Shown: positions 1 through 8,696, counted from the first letter of the stretch. The stretch: 36,563 nucleotides of DNA from Actinospica durhamensis (GCF_018139695.1 NZ_JAGSOG010000060.1:1-36563), one strand, 5' to 3'. Made by a program: numbers and translations. The notes: generated by a model not told the origin, from the sequence alone.

Positions 1-1165
1 GGGTGCCGGGGTATGAGGGCTGGAACATCTGCTTCGCCGGCCCGTAGGGGTTGCTCGGGTTCGACGGGTGCGAGGGCGGCCCGGACTGCGGATAGGGCGG
101 GGCGAAGCCGGGCACAGGGCCCTGCGAGACTCCGGTGGCAAGCTGCGGCTGGGACTGCGCGAACGGCTGCGGCTGCGGCTGACGCTGCGGGCCGGGCACG
201 GGCGTCGCCGTCGGCGCGGGCACCGGGGCCGGAGTCGCCTGCGGGGTGGTGACCGAGGTGTTGTACGCGGCCGACGCGGTGTTGAGCGCCTCGGTGGCCT
301 GGGTCAGGATCTCCTGGATGACGTTGCCCGGCAGCCAGCCCGGCGCCGGCCGCTCGCCCGGCTCGTGCTCGAGCGCGGCGGCGAGCTGTGCCGCGGAGGG
401 GCGCAGCCCGGGTTCGCGGGCCAGGGCCTGGGAGACCGGGCCGGCCACCGTGTCGGGCAGTTCGGGGGCGAGCACCGGGCCGATGGCCAGGGCGCGGGCG
501 TAGAGTTCCTGGGCGCTGCCGCGGCCGTAGGGGCCGGCCGCGGTCGCGGCGTAGTGCAGGATCGCGCCGAGCGAGAACACGTCGGAGGCGGTGCCGAAGT
601 CGCCGGTGGTCAGCTGCTCCGGGGCCATATAAGGGGGCGAACCCGCGACCATGCCGGTCTTGGTCAGCCCCTCGTCGCCGACGCCGCGGGCGATGCCGAA
701 GTCGATGACCTTGGGGCCCTGCGCGGTCAGCAGCACGTTGCCGGGCTTCAGGTCCCGGTGCACCAGGCCGACCGCGTGGATGGCGGCCACGGCGCGCGCG
801 ACGCAGAAACCGAGGACCCGCACCGAATCCGCGGGCATCGGGCCGTACCGGCGCACCGCGTCCTCCACCGAGATCCCGGGCACGTACGCGGTGGCCAGCC
901 AGGGCACCGGCGCGGCCGGGTCGGCCGCGAGCACCTCGGCGATGTACTCGTCCGCGACCCGCAGCGCCGCGTTGACCTCCTGGGTGAAGCGGGTGCGGAA
1001 CTCCGGGTCGGCGGCCAGCTCCCCGTGGATGGTCTTGACCGCGGCGTGCCGGCCGGTGGACTCGTCCCGGCCCAGATAGACCCGGCCCATCCCGCCGCGG
1101 CCGAGGCGCGCGACGAGCCGGAAGGGCCCGATCCGGCCGGGATCCTGAGCGGTCAATGACTCCAT
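1..1165 (-). CDS. Serine/threonine protein kinase, PknB type (C-terminus cut off by window edge)
   Basis: This is a Hanks-type Ser/Thr kinase, read from ATG at 1165 and still open at base 1. It shows the glycine-rich loop LGRGGMGRVY (residues 21-30), the ATP-anchoring lysine K44 in AVKTI, the catalytic loop HRDLKPGN with D138, and the DFG aspartate D155. After the kinase domain comes a Pro/Gln/Thr-rich, low-complexity stretch, as in the juxtamembrane linkers of actinobacterial Pkn proteins. Whether a membrane helix and sensor domain follow cannot be seen. Such kinases phosphorylate proteins controlling growth, cell wall and metabolism; the target here is unknown. There is only a weak G-rich sequence (GGGGA) ahead of the ATG. 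The gene diverges from the M48 peptidase across 236 bases. Family call is secure, the specific role is open. Confidence 0.93.
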   Translation of the reverse strand, partial: MESLTAQDPGRIGPFRLVARLGRGGMGRVYLGRDESTGRHAAVKTIHGELAADPEFRTRFTQEVNAALRVADEYIAEVLAADPAAPVPWLATAYVPGISVEDAVRRYGPMPADSVRVLGFCVARAVAAIHAVGLVHRDLKPGNVLLTAQGPKVIDFGIARGVGDEGLTKTGMVAGSPPYMAPEQLTTGDFGTASDVFSLGAILHYAATAAGPYGRGSAQELYARALAIGPVLAPELPDTVAGPVSQALAREPGLRPSAAQLAAALEHEPGERPAPGWLPGNVIQEILTQATEALNTASAAYNTSVTTPQATPAPVPAPTATPVPGPQRQPQPQPFAQSQPQLATGVSQGPVPGFAPPYPQSGPPSHPSNPSNPYGPAKQMFQPSYPGT

Positions 1166-1312
1166 GGCGTCCCCAACCCGATGCCGCCGCGCACGAGATG
1201 CCCGATTCGCCGACCCGGCCGACAAGCTTGACGAAAGAATGAACGAAGCACATTGAATCGAGCACGGGGCGGGCAATGCAAGTCTCGGCCGTATCGATCC
1301 GGCCGCACTTGT

Positions 1313-1331
1313 GTCAGGATCTTGTCCTGAC
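1313..1331. promoter_or_regulatory. Inverted repeat upstream of the M48 peptidase gene
   Basis: GTCAGGA (1313-1319) and TCCTGAC (1325-1331) form a perfect 7-bp inverted repeat around TCTTG, about 70 bases ahead of the peptidase start and inside the 1166-1401 divergent intergenic region. It could be an operator or a small hairpin in a 5' leader. Apart from this site I see nothing else definite in that 236-base gap; no clear -35/-10 pair was found for either gene. Confidence 0.4.
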
Positions 1332-1401
1332 GTGGGCGGACGTGTTATTCCTTTACGGCTGCAGAGGGTGGGAACGGGCTTGACCTGGAGGGGGATCCGC
1401 G

Positions 1402-2712
1402 ATGACGGACGTCTTGGAGTTGGCAGAATACGTATGTCCGCAGTGCGGCGTCACGTCACAAATGGATGCGCGATTCATCCGGTGGTGCCTGCGGTGCGCA
1501 GACGGCGCCGATCCCTACCCCCCGGAGCGCACCGGCCGTCAGCAGCGGCGGCTCGCGCGTGAGGCCCAGCGGTCCGTCGAGCTGTTCGCGACACTGCAAA
1601 CGGCGAAGAACCTGCGCCCGTCCAGCGCGCTGGGTGTGTGGGTCAAGGTGTTCTCCCTGATCGTGCACCTGGTCGGGGTGCTCGTCGTGGCGGCGCCGGT
1701 GTTCTGGCTCGTCTCGGGCGGTCCGGCCGGGCTCGCCTGGGCCACGATCGTGTTCGCCTGCGTGACCTTCCTCGCCGTGCGCCCGCGCGTTCCCCGCAGG
1801 CTCAAGGCCGACTACGGGTTCGGCCGCGAGGACGCGCCGCACCTCTACGCCCTGCTCGACCGCTGCGCCGCGCAGCTCGGCTGCCGGACGCCCGACCGGG
1901 TCGCGGTCGGCCCGCAGTTCAACGCGAGCACCGGCCGCGCGGGACTGGCTCAGCGTTCGTACCTGCGGATCGGCGCGCCGCTGTGGACCGTGCTGACCGG
2001 GCCGGAGCGCGTCGCCCTGCTCGGCCACGAACTCGGGCACCAGGTCAACGGCGACTCCACCCGCTCGTTGCTGGCGCTCTCCGCGCACGGCTCGCTCACC
2101 GAGTGGACGCGGCTGCTGCACCCGAGGCAGGACAGCGGCGAGCGCAGGACCACCCGGCGGATGATGTACACCCGCAGCCGGTTCGGGAGCGCGGGGCTCG
2201 CGGCGCTGCTCACGCCGATCGTGATGGCGGTGGTCTTCCTGCCGTTCTTCGCCGTAGCGGTGGGCTGTCAGAGCGCGCTCGAGCGGCTCGCGCTGCTGTG
2301 CGGCCAGCGGGCCGAGTACCTCGCCGACGAACTCGGCGCGCGCCTGGCCGGGACGGACGCCTCGCTCGGCCTGTGCACCAAGCTCACCCTCGGCCCTTCG
2401 TGCACCGCGTTCCTCGGTGCCCGCCGACTGGCCAAGTCCAAGGCCAAGCCCGACCCGAGCACGCTCTGGGCCGACTTCCGCGGCTACGTGGAGTCGATGC
2501 CGGACACCGAGATCCAGCGGCGGCTGATCGTGGACCGGGTACACAACACCCGTACCGACCGCACGCATCCGGCCGGCCATCTGCGGCTCGCGCTGCTGCG
2601 GGAGCGGCCGCAGCTGCCCGGGACGCTCAGGGTCACGGACGCGGAGTGGGCCGCGATCGACGCGGAGCTGGCCAGCCGCATGACGGCGGCGGCCCGGATC
2701 GCGCAGCGCTGA
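1402..2712 (+). CDS. M48-family membrane zinc metallopeptidase with N-terminal zinc ribbon
   Basis: This 436-aa protein is a predicted integral-membrane zinc protease of the HtpX/Ste24-like M48 family. The catalytic HELGH lies at 209-213, with the distal zinc ligand E305 in the RAEYLAD segment. Hydrophobic segments lie at about 78-125 and again near 270-295, so the active site probably faces the cytoplasm as in HtpX. An extra N-terminal module carries two cysteine pairs (C12/C15 and C29/C32) spaced like a small zinc ribbon, which most M48 proteins lack. The ATG at 1402 is supported by a GGAGGGGG ribosome binding site at 1387-1394. It stands alone between divergent and convergent neighbours. 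The family points to membrane-protein quality control; the substrate is unknown. Confidence 0.9.
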   Translation: MTDVLELAEYVCPQCGVTSQMDARFIRWCLRCADGADPYPPERTGRQQRRLAREAQRSVELFATLQTAKNLRPSSALGVWVKVFSLIVHLVGVLVVAAPVFWLVSGGPAGLAWATIVFACVTFLAVRPRVPRRLKADYGFGREDAPHLYALLDRCAAQLGCRTPDRVAVGPQFNASTGRAGLAQRSYLRIGAPLWTVLTGPERVALLGHELGHQVNGDSTRSLLALSAHGSLTEWTRLLHPRQDSGERRTTRRMMYTRSRFGSAGLAALLTPIVMAVVFLPFFAVAVGCQSALERLALLCGQRAEYLADELGARLAGTDASLGLCTKLTLGPSCTAFLGARRLAKSKAKPDPSTLWADFRGYVESMPDTEIQRRLIVDRVHNTRTDRTHPAGHLRLALLRERPQLPGTLRVTDAEWAAIDAELASRMTAAARIAQR

Positions 2713-2734
2713 GGCCGAACGTAGAGAGGTTGGC

Positions 2735-2784
2735 CTGAGCCCGTTGTCCGAGCCCGCGGGTCTGGGCCCGGGTCAGGGGCTCAG
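2735..2784. terminator. Probable terminator between convergent genes
   Basis: CTGAGCCC (2735-2742) pairs perfectly with GGGCTCAG (2777-2784). The intervening bases are very GC-rich and can fold further. It lies in the short gap between the stop codons of the peptidase (+) and the decarboxylase (-), so it could serve both strands. There is no T-run. Confidence 0.5.
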
Positions 2785-2789
2785 ACCGC

Positions 2790-4157
2790 TCAGACCATCG
2801 TCTCCAGGATCTCCTCGACGATCCCGGTCGTGGTGTGCGGGTGCAGGAAGGCGAACCTGGCCACGGTCTCGCCCTCCCAGCCGGTCGGGGTGACGAACGC
2901 GATCTGGCCGGCCAGCAGCCGCTCGGACCAGGCCTGGTAGTCCTCGGCGTTCCAGCCCTTGCGGCGGAACAGGACCGAGGAGAGCTCCGGCTCGCGGATC
3001 AGCTCGAGCTCCGGGCGCTTGGCGATCAGCGCCGCGGTCTCCCGGGCCAGGGTGAGCGCCGTCTCCACCGCCTCGGTGTACGCCTGCGTGCCGTGCACCG
3101 CCAGGGAGAACCACAGCGGGAGGCCGCGGGCGCGCCGGGTCAGGTGGTAGGCGTAGTCGGTCGGGTTCCACTCGTCCGGGGTGTCCATGTGGATCACGTC
3201 CAGGTAGGACGCGTCCTGGGTGTGCACCGCCTTGGCCAGCTTCGGGTTCTTGTACACCAGGGCGGCGCAGTCGAACGGGGCGAAGAGCCACTTGTGCGGG
3301 TCCACCACGAAGGAGTCGGCGTGCTCGATCCCGTCGTAGCGGGCGCGCACGCTCGGGGCGAAGAGGCCCGCGCCGCCGTACGCGCCGTCCACGTGGAACC
3401 ACAGCTCGCGCTCCCTGGCCACCTCGGCGACCCCGGCCAGGTCGTCGATGATGCCGGCGTTGGTCGTGCCCGCGGTGGCCACGACGCCGATCACCGGGAT
3501 CCGGCTCTCCTCGGCGTCCAGGGCGGCGAGCGCGGCGCGCAGGCCGGAGCCGGTCAGCCGGTGGTCCTCGCTGCGCACCACCAGCGGCTCCACCCCGATG
3601 ATCCGCAGCGTGTTGCCGATGGAGGAGTGGGCCTGGTCGCTCACCGCGATGCGCACCGGGTCGTAGGCGCCGAGGCCCAGCCGGCGCCGGGCCACGTCCC
3701 TGGCCACCACCAGCGCGGAGAGGTTGCCGGCCGAGCCGCCGGTGACGAAGCAGCCGCCGGCCTGCGGGCCCATCCCGGCCATGTCCGCGAGCAGCCGCAG
3801 CACCTGGTTCTCCGCGGCGATCGCGCCCGAGGCCTCGAGCCAGGAGATACCCTGCAGCGAGGCGCAGGAGACGACCATGTCGAACAACAGCGCGGCCTTG
3901 GTCGGCGCGGCCGGGATGAACGACAAGAAGCGCGGGCTGTCGCAGGAGATCACGGCCTGGGACAGGTGGTCGTCGTAGATCGACAGCACCCGGCGCGGGT
4001 CGTGGCCCTCGGGCCCGATCAGGCCCGCGAGCACGGAGTCCAGCTTGTCCTTGCGCCCCGGGTGGTCGAGCGGGACGGGATTCAGCTGAAGCCGTTCACG
4101 CATATACCCGAAGATGAGGTCGGCGAGTTCGGCGTCGTAATCGTGCATGCTGGCCAT
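2790..4157 (-). CDS. Group II pyridoxal-phosphate-dependent amino acid decarboxylase
   Basis: This 455-aa protein belongs to the fold-type I PLP decarboxylases that include glutamate, aromatic L-amino acid, histidine and diaminobutyrate decarboxylases. The PLP lysine is K289 in DPHKWLF, preceded by the conserved FHVDGAYGG segment whose Asp contacts the pyridine nitrogen. The GGSAGNLSAL loop that binds the PLP phosphate is also present. Length and motifs fit the aromatic-L-amino-acid or diaminobutyrate decarboxylase branch better than E. coli-type GadB, but the substrate cannot be assigned by eye. The ATG at 4157 (a second lies at 4148) is preferred because further upstream starts would run into the divergent Nudix gene. 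No transporter or biosynthetic genes flank it to suggest a pathway. Confidence 0.88.
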   Translation of the reverse strand: MASMHDYDAELADLIFGYMRERLQLNPVPLDHPGRKDKLDSVLAGLIGPEGHDPRRVLSIYDDHLSQAVISCDSPRFLSFIPAAPTKAALLFDMVVSCASLQGISWLEASGAIAAENQVLRLLADMAGMGPQAGGCFVTGGSAGNLSALVVARDVARRRLGLGAYDPVRIAVSDQAHSSIGNTLRIIGVEPLVVRSEDHRLTGSGLRAALAALDAEESRIPVIGVVATAGTTNAGIIDDLAGVAEVARERELWFHVDGAYGGAGLFAPSVRARYDGIEHADSFVVDPHKWLFAPFDCAALVYKNPKLAKAVHTQDASYLDVIHMDTPDEWNPTDYAYHLTRRARGLPLWFSLAVHGTQAYTEAVETALTLARETAALIAKRPELELIREPELSSVLFRRKGWNAEDYQAWSERLLAGQIAFVTPTGWEGETVARFAFLHPHTTTGIVEEILETMV

Positions 4158-4221
4158 GTTTTCCAGTATCGCGTGCACGGCCGCGTGCCCCCACTCGCGA
4201 GCTGTAACCGGTTTGCGCGCC

Positions 4222-4227
4222 GAGCCT
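4222..4227 (+). promoter_or_regulatory. Possible leaderless -10 element of the Nudix gene
   Basis: GAGCCT lies 6 bases before the ATG at 4234 and no Shine-Dalgarno sequence precedes that codon. This fits the (T/G)A-N3-T leaderless pattern seen elsewhere in the window. The match is minimal. Confidence 0.35.
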
Positions 4228-4233
4228 GGCACC

Positions 4234-4725
4234 ATGGAGCCCATGACGCGAACGAGTGCGGCGCACGAGCGGGACCGGCCGGAGCAGCGGGCGGTGGTCG
4301 CGGCCGTGATCGAACGGGACGGGAGGTTCCTGGCCGCGCGCCGGACCGCGCCGCCGGCCCTGGCCGGGCGCTGGGAGTTTCCGGGCGGCAAGACCGAGCC
4401 GGGGGAGGACGACCCGGCCGCGCTGCGCCGGGAGTGCCGGGAGGAGCTCGGCGTGGAGATCGCGGTCGGCCCGCAGGTCGGGCCGGTCTACCTGGTCCCC
4501 GGCGGCACGTTCGAGGTGCGCACCTACCGGGCGGTGCTGGTGGCGGGCGAGCCGGCGCCGATCGAGAGCCACGACGAGCTGCGCTGGCTGGTGCCGGGCA
4601 GTCCGGAGGTGCGCGAGCTGGACTGGCTGGAGGGCGACTACGTGATCCTGGACGCGCTCGAGGGCGTGGACCGACAGGACCCGGAGTCGGCCGCGGACAG
4701 CGCGCTGATCAGGCCGAACGGGTGA
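4234..4725 (+). CDS. Nudix hydrolase, MutT-like (8-oxo-dGTP diphosphatase type)
   Basis: A 163-aa Nudix hydrolase. The full Nudix signature G-x5-E-x7-REUxEExGU lies at residues 52-74, with the catalytic glutamates in RECREELGV. The protein has little beyond the Nudix fold, like small MutT proteins that hydrolyse oxidised nucleotides such as 8-oxo-dGTP to the monophosphate and so prevent mutation. Many small Nudix proteins have other nucleotide substrates, so the MutT role is an inference. The start may be ATG 4234 (leaderless pattern) or ATG 4243. It is transcribed divergently from the decarboxylase, and the two starts are only 76 bases apart. Confidence 0.88.
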   Translation: MEPMTRTSAAHERDRPEQRAVVAAVIERDGRFLAARRTAPPALAGRWEFPGGKTEPGEDDPAALRRECREELGVEIAVGPQVGPVYLVPGGTFEVRTYRAVLVAGEPAPIESHDELRWLVPGSPEVRELDWLEGDYVILDALEGVDRQDPESAADSALIRPNG

Positions 4726-4852
4726 AATTGACCCACGAGGCTGACCGGACGCCCCAGGTGGCCTAACTCACGCTATTTGCCCCATTAAGCGGCTTGTCCC
4801 GGGGGATGAGACCGGTGTTCACGCCGTTTCGCCGACCCCAGGATCCGACCCC

Positions 4853-5935
4853 ATGCCCAACACCTCCTCGGTACCCGAGGTGGCCGGTGTACGCCTCGCG
4901 TACCGCCGCCATCCGGGGCTGGTGGGTGGGGAAAGCGGCGGTGACTGGTTCGACACCGGGCGGCTGCCGGGCAACCGGGTCGTGCTCGTCCTCGGCTCCG
5001 TGCTGGGCTCCGGCCTGCCCGCGCCCACCATCGCGGACCAGTTCCGCAGCGCGGTGCGGGTGCTCACCCAGCTCGACCTGAGCCCGGCCCAGGTGCTGCA
5101 CCGGCTCGACGTGCTGGCCGAGTCGCTGGGCGAGCAGTACGTCACCACCTGCGTCTACGTCACGTGCGACCTGGCCGACGGGACCGTGGTGTTCGCCAAC
5201 GCCGGACACCTGCCGCCGATGCTGCGCACCCCGTACGACCCCGCCTACCGGCTGACCCTGCCCACCGGCGCCCCGCTCGGCCTCGGCGGCGTCGAGTACG
5301 AGGAGCGGTCGTACACCGTGGCACCCGGCTCGCTGCTCGCGCTCTACACCGAAGGCCTGATCGTGCGCACGGCCCGGCGCGACACCGAGGCGGCCATCAG
5401 CGAGCTCGGCCGCCAGCTCGACAAGGCCGGAGAGGTCACCGACGACGTGCTCGACCTCACCTGCGGCCAGATCAGCGACGTGCTGCTGGGCCAGGAGGAG
5501 CACTCCGGGGACGCGACGCTGCTGCTGGCCAAGCTGGGCCGGCTGCCCGAGGCGGACGCGGCGGCCTGGACCCTCACGGCCCGGCCCACCGCCGTCGCCC
5601 AGGCCAGGGACCTGATCAGGGAACGGCTGCTGACCTGGGGCCTGGCGGGCCTGAGCGACGTGATCGAGCTGCTGGTGAGCGAGCTGGTCACCAACGCGCT
5701 GCGCTACGGCGTCGCCCCGTTCGGGCTGCGGATGACCCGGGACTCGATCTCGGTGCTGATCGAGGTCAGCGACGGCAACCCGACCGTGCCGCGGCTGCGC
5801 GCGGTGACCGCGTTCGACGACGAGGGCGGGCGCGGCCTGCACCTGGTGGACGAGCTCGCCGCGGACTGGGGCGTGCGCGGGCGGCCGCAGGGCAAGACGG
5901 TCTGGTTCACCCTCGGCATCCCGCACGAGCACTGA
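4853..5935 (+). CDS. SpoIIE-like (PP2C) domain fused to a RsbW-type ATPase domain; phosphatase site looks degenerate
   Basis: This 360-aa protein combines an N-terminal SpoIIE/RsbU-type PP2C domain (about 10-230) with a C-terminal GHKL ATPase domain of the RsbW anti-sigma/kinase type (about 240-355). The ATPase part looks intact: the N box has E277 and N281 in SELVTNALRYG, and a glycine-rich GGRG lid sits at 325-328. In the phosphatase half GGDWFD (29-34) is kept, but three other usual metal-binding aspartates appear changed: GD-x-x-GHG reads GS-V-LGSG (S49, S53), YTDG reads YTEG (E167), and DDAT reads GDAT (G219). There is no PAS or GAF sensor. Such fusions act in partner-switching control of sigma factors. 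An AGGA ribosome binding site at 4840-4843 supports the ATG. Confidence 0.85.
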   Translation: MPNTSSVPEVAGVRLAYRRHPGLVGGESGGDWFDTGRLPGNRVVLVLGSVLGSGLPAPTIADQFRSAVRVLTQLDLSPAQVLHRLDVLAESLGEQYVTTCVYVTCDLADGTVVFANAGHLPPMLRTPYDPAYRLTLPTGAPLGLGGVEYEERSYTVAPGSLLALYTEGLIVRTARRDTEAAISELGRQLDKAGEVTDDVLDLTCGQISDVLLGQEEHSGDATLLLAKLGRLPEADAAAWTLTARPTAVAQARDLIRERLLTWGLAGLSDVIELLVSELVTNALRYGVAPFGLRMTRDSISVLIEVSDGNPTVPRLRAVTAFDDEGGRGLHLVDELAADWGVRGRPQGKTVWFTLGIPHEH

Positions 5936-6037
5936 GGCCCTGTGCGGGCACTGAGGCCCGTATGAGCGCTGAGGCCCCGCACGAGCCCTGAGACGCACGC
6001 AAACTGAGATATCGGCCCTCTCAGGGCCGGATCGAGC

Positions 6038-6088
6038 TGCCGCGAGCCCCCAGGGCGCCCGCTGGGGGCGTCCTGGGGGCTCGCGGCA
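6038..6088. terminator. Strong bidirectional terminator hairpin
   Basis: A perfect 17-bp inverted repeat, TGCCGCGAGCCCCCAGG (6038-6054) with its complement at 6072-6088. The 17-base loop can itself pair (CGCCC with GGGCG), giving an almost continuous hairpin. It sits between the stop of the SpoIIE/ATPase gene (+) and the stop of glgP (-) and can insulate both. Confidence 0.9.
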
Positions 6089-6102
6089 TATCTGTCGACC
6101 CG

Positions 6103-8688
6103 TCAGCTCGAGTGCGGCAGCGTGGCCAGACCCATCTCCGCGGGCGAGGAGAGCAGGCGGTGGTACGGCACGGCCCGGACCGTGTAGCCGAAGGGCCCGG
6201 ACTGCTCGAGGCTTATCACCCCTTCATACCGGTTGCGGCCGAGGTCGTCCACGCCCACGTGCACCAGCGCGGCGATGGAGGCCGAGCGCAGCTGGTCGTC
6301 CTCGTCCACCCGGCCGAACACGGCCTGCACGTGCACCTCGTCCGGAGCCAGCTCGCCGATCTCCACCAGGGCCCTGATGCGCAGGCCGCCGCCCAGCCGG
6401 GCCGCCGCGGCGCCCTCGCCGCCGTTCGGCTCCGCGGTGGCGTCCACGTGCTCGATCGCCACCTGCGGCCAGAGCTTGCGCACCCGGGTGGACCAGACGG
6501 CCAGCTCACGCGCCCCGGCGTAGCCTTCCGCGACGGCGGCCCGGCTCGAGTGCGCGGCCGGCTCGTAGAGCCGCTCCACGTAGTCCTGCACCATCCGCCC
6601 GGCCAGCACCTTCGGGCCGAGGCTGGTCAGGGTGTGGCGCACCATCTCGATCCAGCGGGTGGGCAGCCCGGCCGAGTCCCGGTCGTAGAAGCGCCCGGCC
6701 ACCGAGTGCTCGATCAGGTCGTAGAGCGCCGCGGCCTCGAGCTCGTCGCGCCGGTCCGGGTCGTCCACGCCGTCCGCGGTCGGGATGGCCCAGCCGTTCT
6801 CGCCGTCGAACCACTCGTCCCACCACCCGTCCTTGATGGACAGGTTCAGCCCGCCGTTGAGCGCCGACTTCATGCCCGAGGTGCCGCAGGCCTCCAGCGG
6901 ACGCAGCGGGTTGTTGAGCCACACGTCACAGCCCGGCAGCAGGGACTGGGCCATCGCCATGTCGTAGTTCGGCAGGAACGCGATCCGGTGGCGTACCCGG
7001 ATCTCGTCGGCGAACCTGATCAGCTCCTGCACCAGGCGCTTGCCGCCGTCGTCGGCCGGGTGGGCCTTGCCCGCGATCACCAGCTGGACCGGGCGCTCCT
7101 CGTTCGTCAGCAGCCTGGTCAGCCGCTCGCGGTCGCGCAGCATCAGGGTCAGCCGCTTGTACGACGGCACCCGCCGGGCGAAGCCGATGGTCAGCGCCTG
7201 CGGGTCGAGCAGCGAGGAGATCCAGCCGAGCTCCGCCGCCGAGGCGCCGCGGGCCAGCCAGGACTCGTAGACCCGGCGGCGCGCCTCGCGCACCAGCTCG
7301 GCGCGCAGCCGGCAGCGGATCTCCCAGATCGTCTTGTCCGAGATCCGCCCGACCGACTCGAACGGCGCCCGCATCGCGTCCGGGCCCAGCTCACGCTCGA
7401 TCAGTTCCACCACCAGCGGGTGCACCCAGGTCATCGCGTGCACGCCGTTGGTGATCGAGGTGATCGGCACCTCCGGCGCGTCGAAGCCCGGCCACAGGCC
7501 GCCGAACATCTCCCGGGAGACCTCGCCGTGCAGCAGCGACACGCCGTTCGCGCGCTGCGCCAGCCGCAGGCCCATCACCGCCATGTTGAACGAGCCCGGG
7601 TCCCCGCCCGGGTACGTCTCGGCGCCGAGGTCCAGGATCCGCTCCACCGGCACGCCGGGGGAGGTGTTGTTCCCGCCGAAGTGCTCGGCCACCAGATCCC
7701 GGGCGAACCGGTCGATGCCGGCCGGCACCGGGGTGTGCGTGGTGAACAGGGTGCCGGCCCGCACCGCGGCCAGCGCGGAGTCGAAGTCGAGGCCGCGCTC
7801 CTCGGTCAGCTCCCTGATCCGCTCCACCCCGAGGAAGCCGGCGTGGCCCTCGTTGGTGTGGTAGACCTCGGGCTCGGGAGTGCTGGTCAGCGCGCAGTAG
7901 GCGCGTACGGCCCGGATGCCCCCGATGCCCAGCAGCATCTCCTGGTGCAGCCGGTGCTCGGGCGAGCCGCCGTAGAGCCGGTCGGTCACCTCCCGGCCGC
8001 CGTCCGCGTTCTCCTCGATGTCGGTGTCGAGCAGCAGCAGCGGCACCCGGCCCACCTGGGCCAGCCACACCTGCGCGACCAGTTCGCGCAGCTCGGGCAG
8101 GCCGATGGTGATCCGCACCGCCACGCCGTCGGCGCCGCGCAGCTTGGTCAGCGGCAGGTTGTCCGGGTCCAGCAGCGGATAGGTCTCCAGCTGCCAGCCG
8201 TCCCTGGACAGGGACTGGCGGAAGTATCCCCGCTTGTAGAGCAGGCCCACTCCGATGATCGGAACGCCGAGATCGGACGCGGCCTTGAGATGGTCGCCGG
8301 CCAGGATGCCCAGGCCGCCGGAGTACTGCGGAAGCACCGCGGTGATGCCGTACTCGGGGGAGAAGTACGCCACCGCCTTCGGCGGGTCGATGAGATTCTG
8401 ATACCACATCGGCCGGGTGAGGTAGTTGCGCAGGTCGGCCGCCGTCTGGGCGACGCGGCCGGTGAAGCGCTCGTCCGCGGCCAGCTGCGCGAAGCGCTCC
8501 GTGTGCACCGCGCCGAGCAGCCTGACCGGGTCGTGATGAACCTCTTCCCAACGGTCGGGATCGATGGCCTCGAACAACGCCCGCGTCGGCTCGTGCCACG
8601 ACCAACGCAGGTTCATGGCCAGCTCGGTGAGCGGGCTGAGTGGTTCGGGCAGGACTGTGCGCACCGTGAGGCGCCGGATCGCCTTCAT
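6103..8688 (-). CDS. glgP: Alpha-glucan phosphorylase (GT35, actinobacterial type)
   Basis: An 861-aa glycogen phosphorylase that releases glucose-1-phosphate from the ends of alpha-1,4-glucans. The PLP-binding lysine is K607 in GTSGMKSALNGG. Length and sequence match the alpha-glucan phosphorylase subfamily found in mycobacteria and Thermotoga (about 860 aa) rather than the E. coli GlgP/MalP type. An N-terminal segment typical of that subfamily (LSPLTELAMNLRWSW) begins near residue 15. The ATG at 8688 is chosen over more upstream frames because TAGGCT lies 8 bases before it, a leaderless promoter pattern. It diverges from glgE across 157 bases, so glucan breakdown and synthesis genes share one control region. 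Mycobacterium tuberculosis has a comparable glgP-glgE neighbourhood. Confidence 0.96.
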   Translation of the reverse strand: MKAIRRLTVRTVLPEPLSPLTELAMNLRWSWHEPTRALFEAIDPDRWEEVHHDPVRLLGAVHTERFAQLAADERFTGRVAQTAADLRNYLTRPMWYQNLIDPPKAVAYFSPEYGITAVLPQYSGGLGILAGDHLKAASDLGVPIIGVGLLYKRGYFRQSLSRDGWQLETYPLLDPDNLPLTKLRGADGVAVRITIGLPELRELVAQVWLAQVGRVPLLLLDTDIEENADGGREVTDRLYGGSPEHRLHQEMLLGIGGIRAVRAYCALTSTPEPEVYHTNEGHAGFLGVERIRELTEERGLDFDSALAAVRAGTLFTTHTPVPAGIDRFARDLVAEHFGGNNTSPGVPVERILDLGAETYPGGDPGSFNMAVMGLRLAQRANGVSLLHGEVSREMFGGLWPGFDAPEVPITSITNGVHAMTWVHPLVVELIERELGPDAMRAPFESVGRISDKTIWEIRCRLRAELVREARRRVYESWLARGASAAELGWISSLLDPQALTIGFARRVPSYKRLTLMLRDRERLTRLLTNEERPVQLVIAGKAHPADDGGKRLVQELIRFADEIRVRHRIAFLPNYDMAMAQSLLPGCDVWLNNPLRPLEACGTSGMKSALNGGLNLSIKDGWWDEWFDGENGWAIPTADGVDDPDRRDELEAAALYDLIEHSVAGRFYDRDSAGLPTRWIEMVRHTLTSLGPKVLAGRMVQDYVERLYEPAAHSSRAAVAEGYAGARELAVWSTRVRKLWPQVAIEHVDATAEPNGGEGAAAARLGGGLRIRALVEIGELAPDEVHVQAVFGRVDEDDQLRSASIAALVHVGVDDLGRNRYEGVISLEQSGPFGYTVRAVPYHRLLSSPAEMGLATLPHSS

Positions 8689-8696
8689 GTCAGCCG

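Noticed and set aside
4147-4391. Longer starts for the Nudix gene (4147) and for the decarboxylase (4391)
   Set aside because: The two would overlap each other heavily, and the extra residues do not belong to either family's conserved core.
2835-4766. A 643-codon plus-strand frame
   Set aside because: Antisense to the PLP decarboxylase and out of frame with the Nudix gene, both of which carry real motifs.
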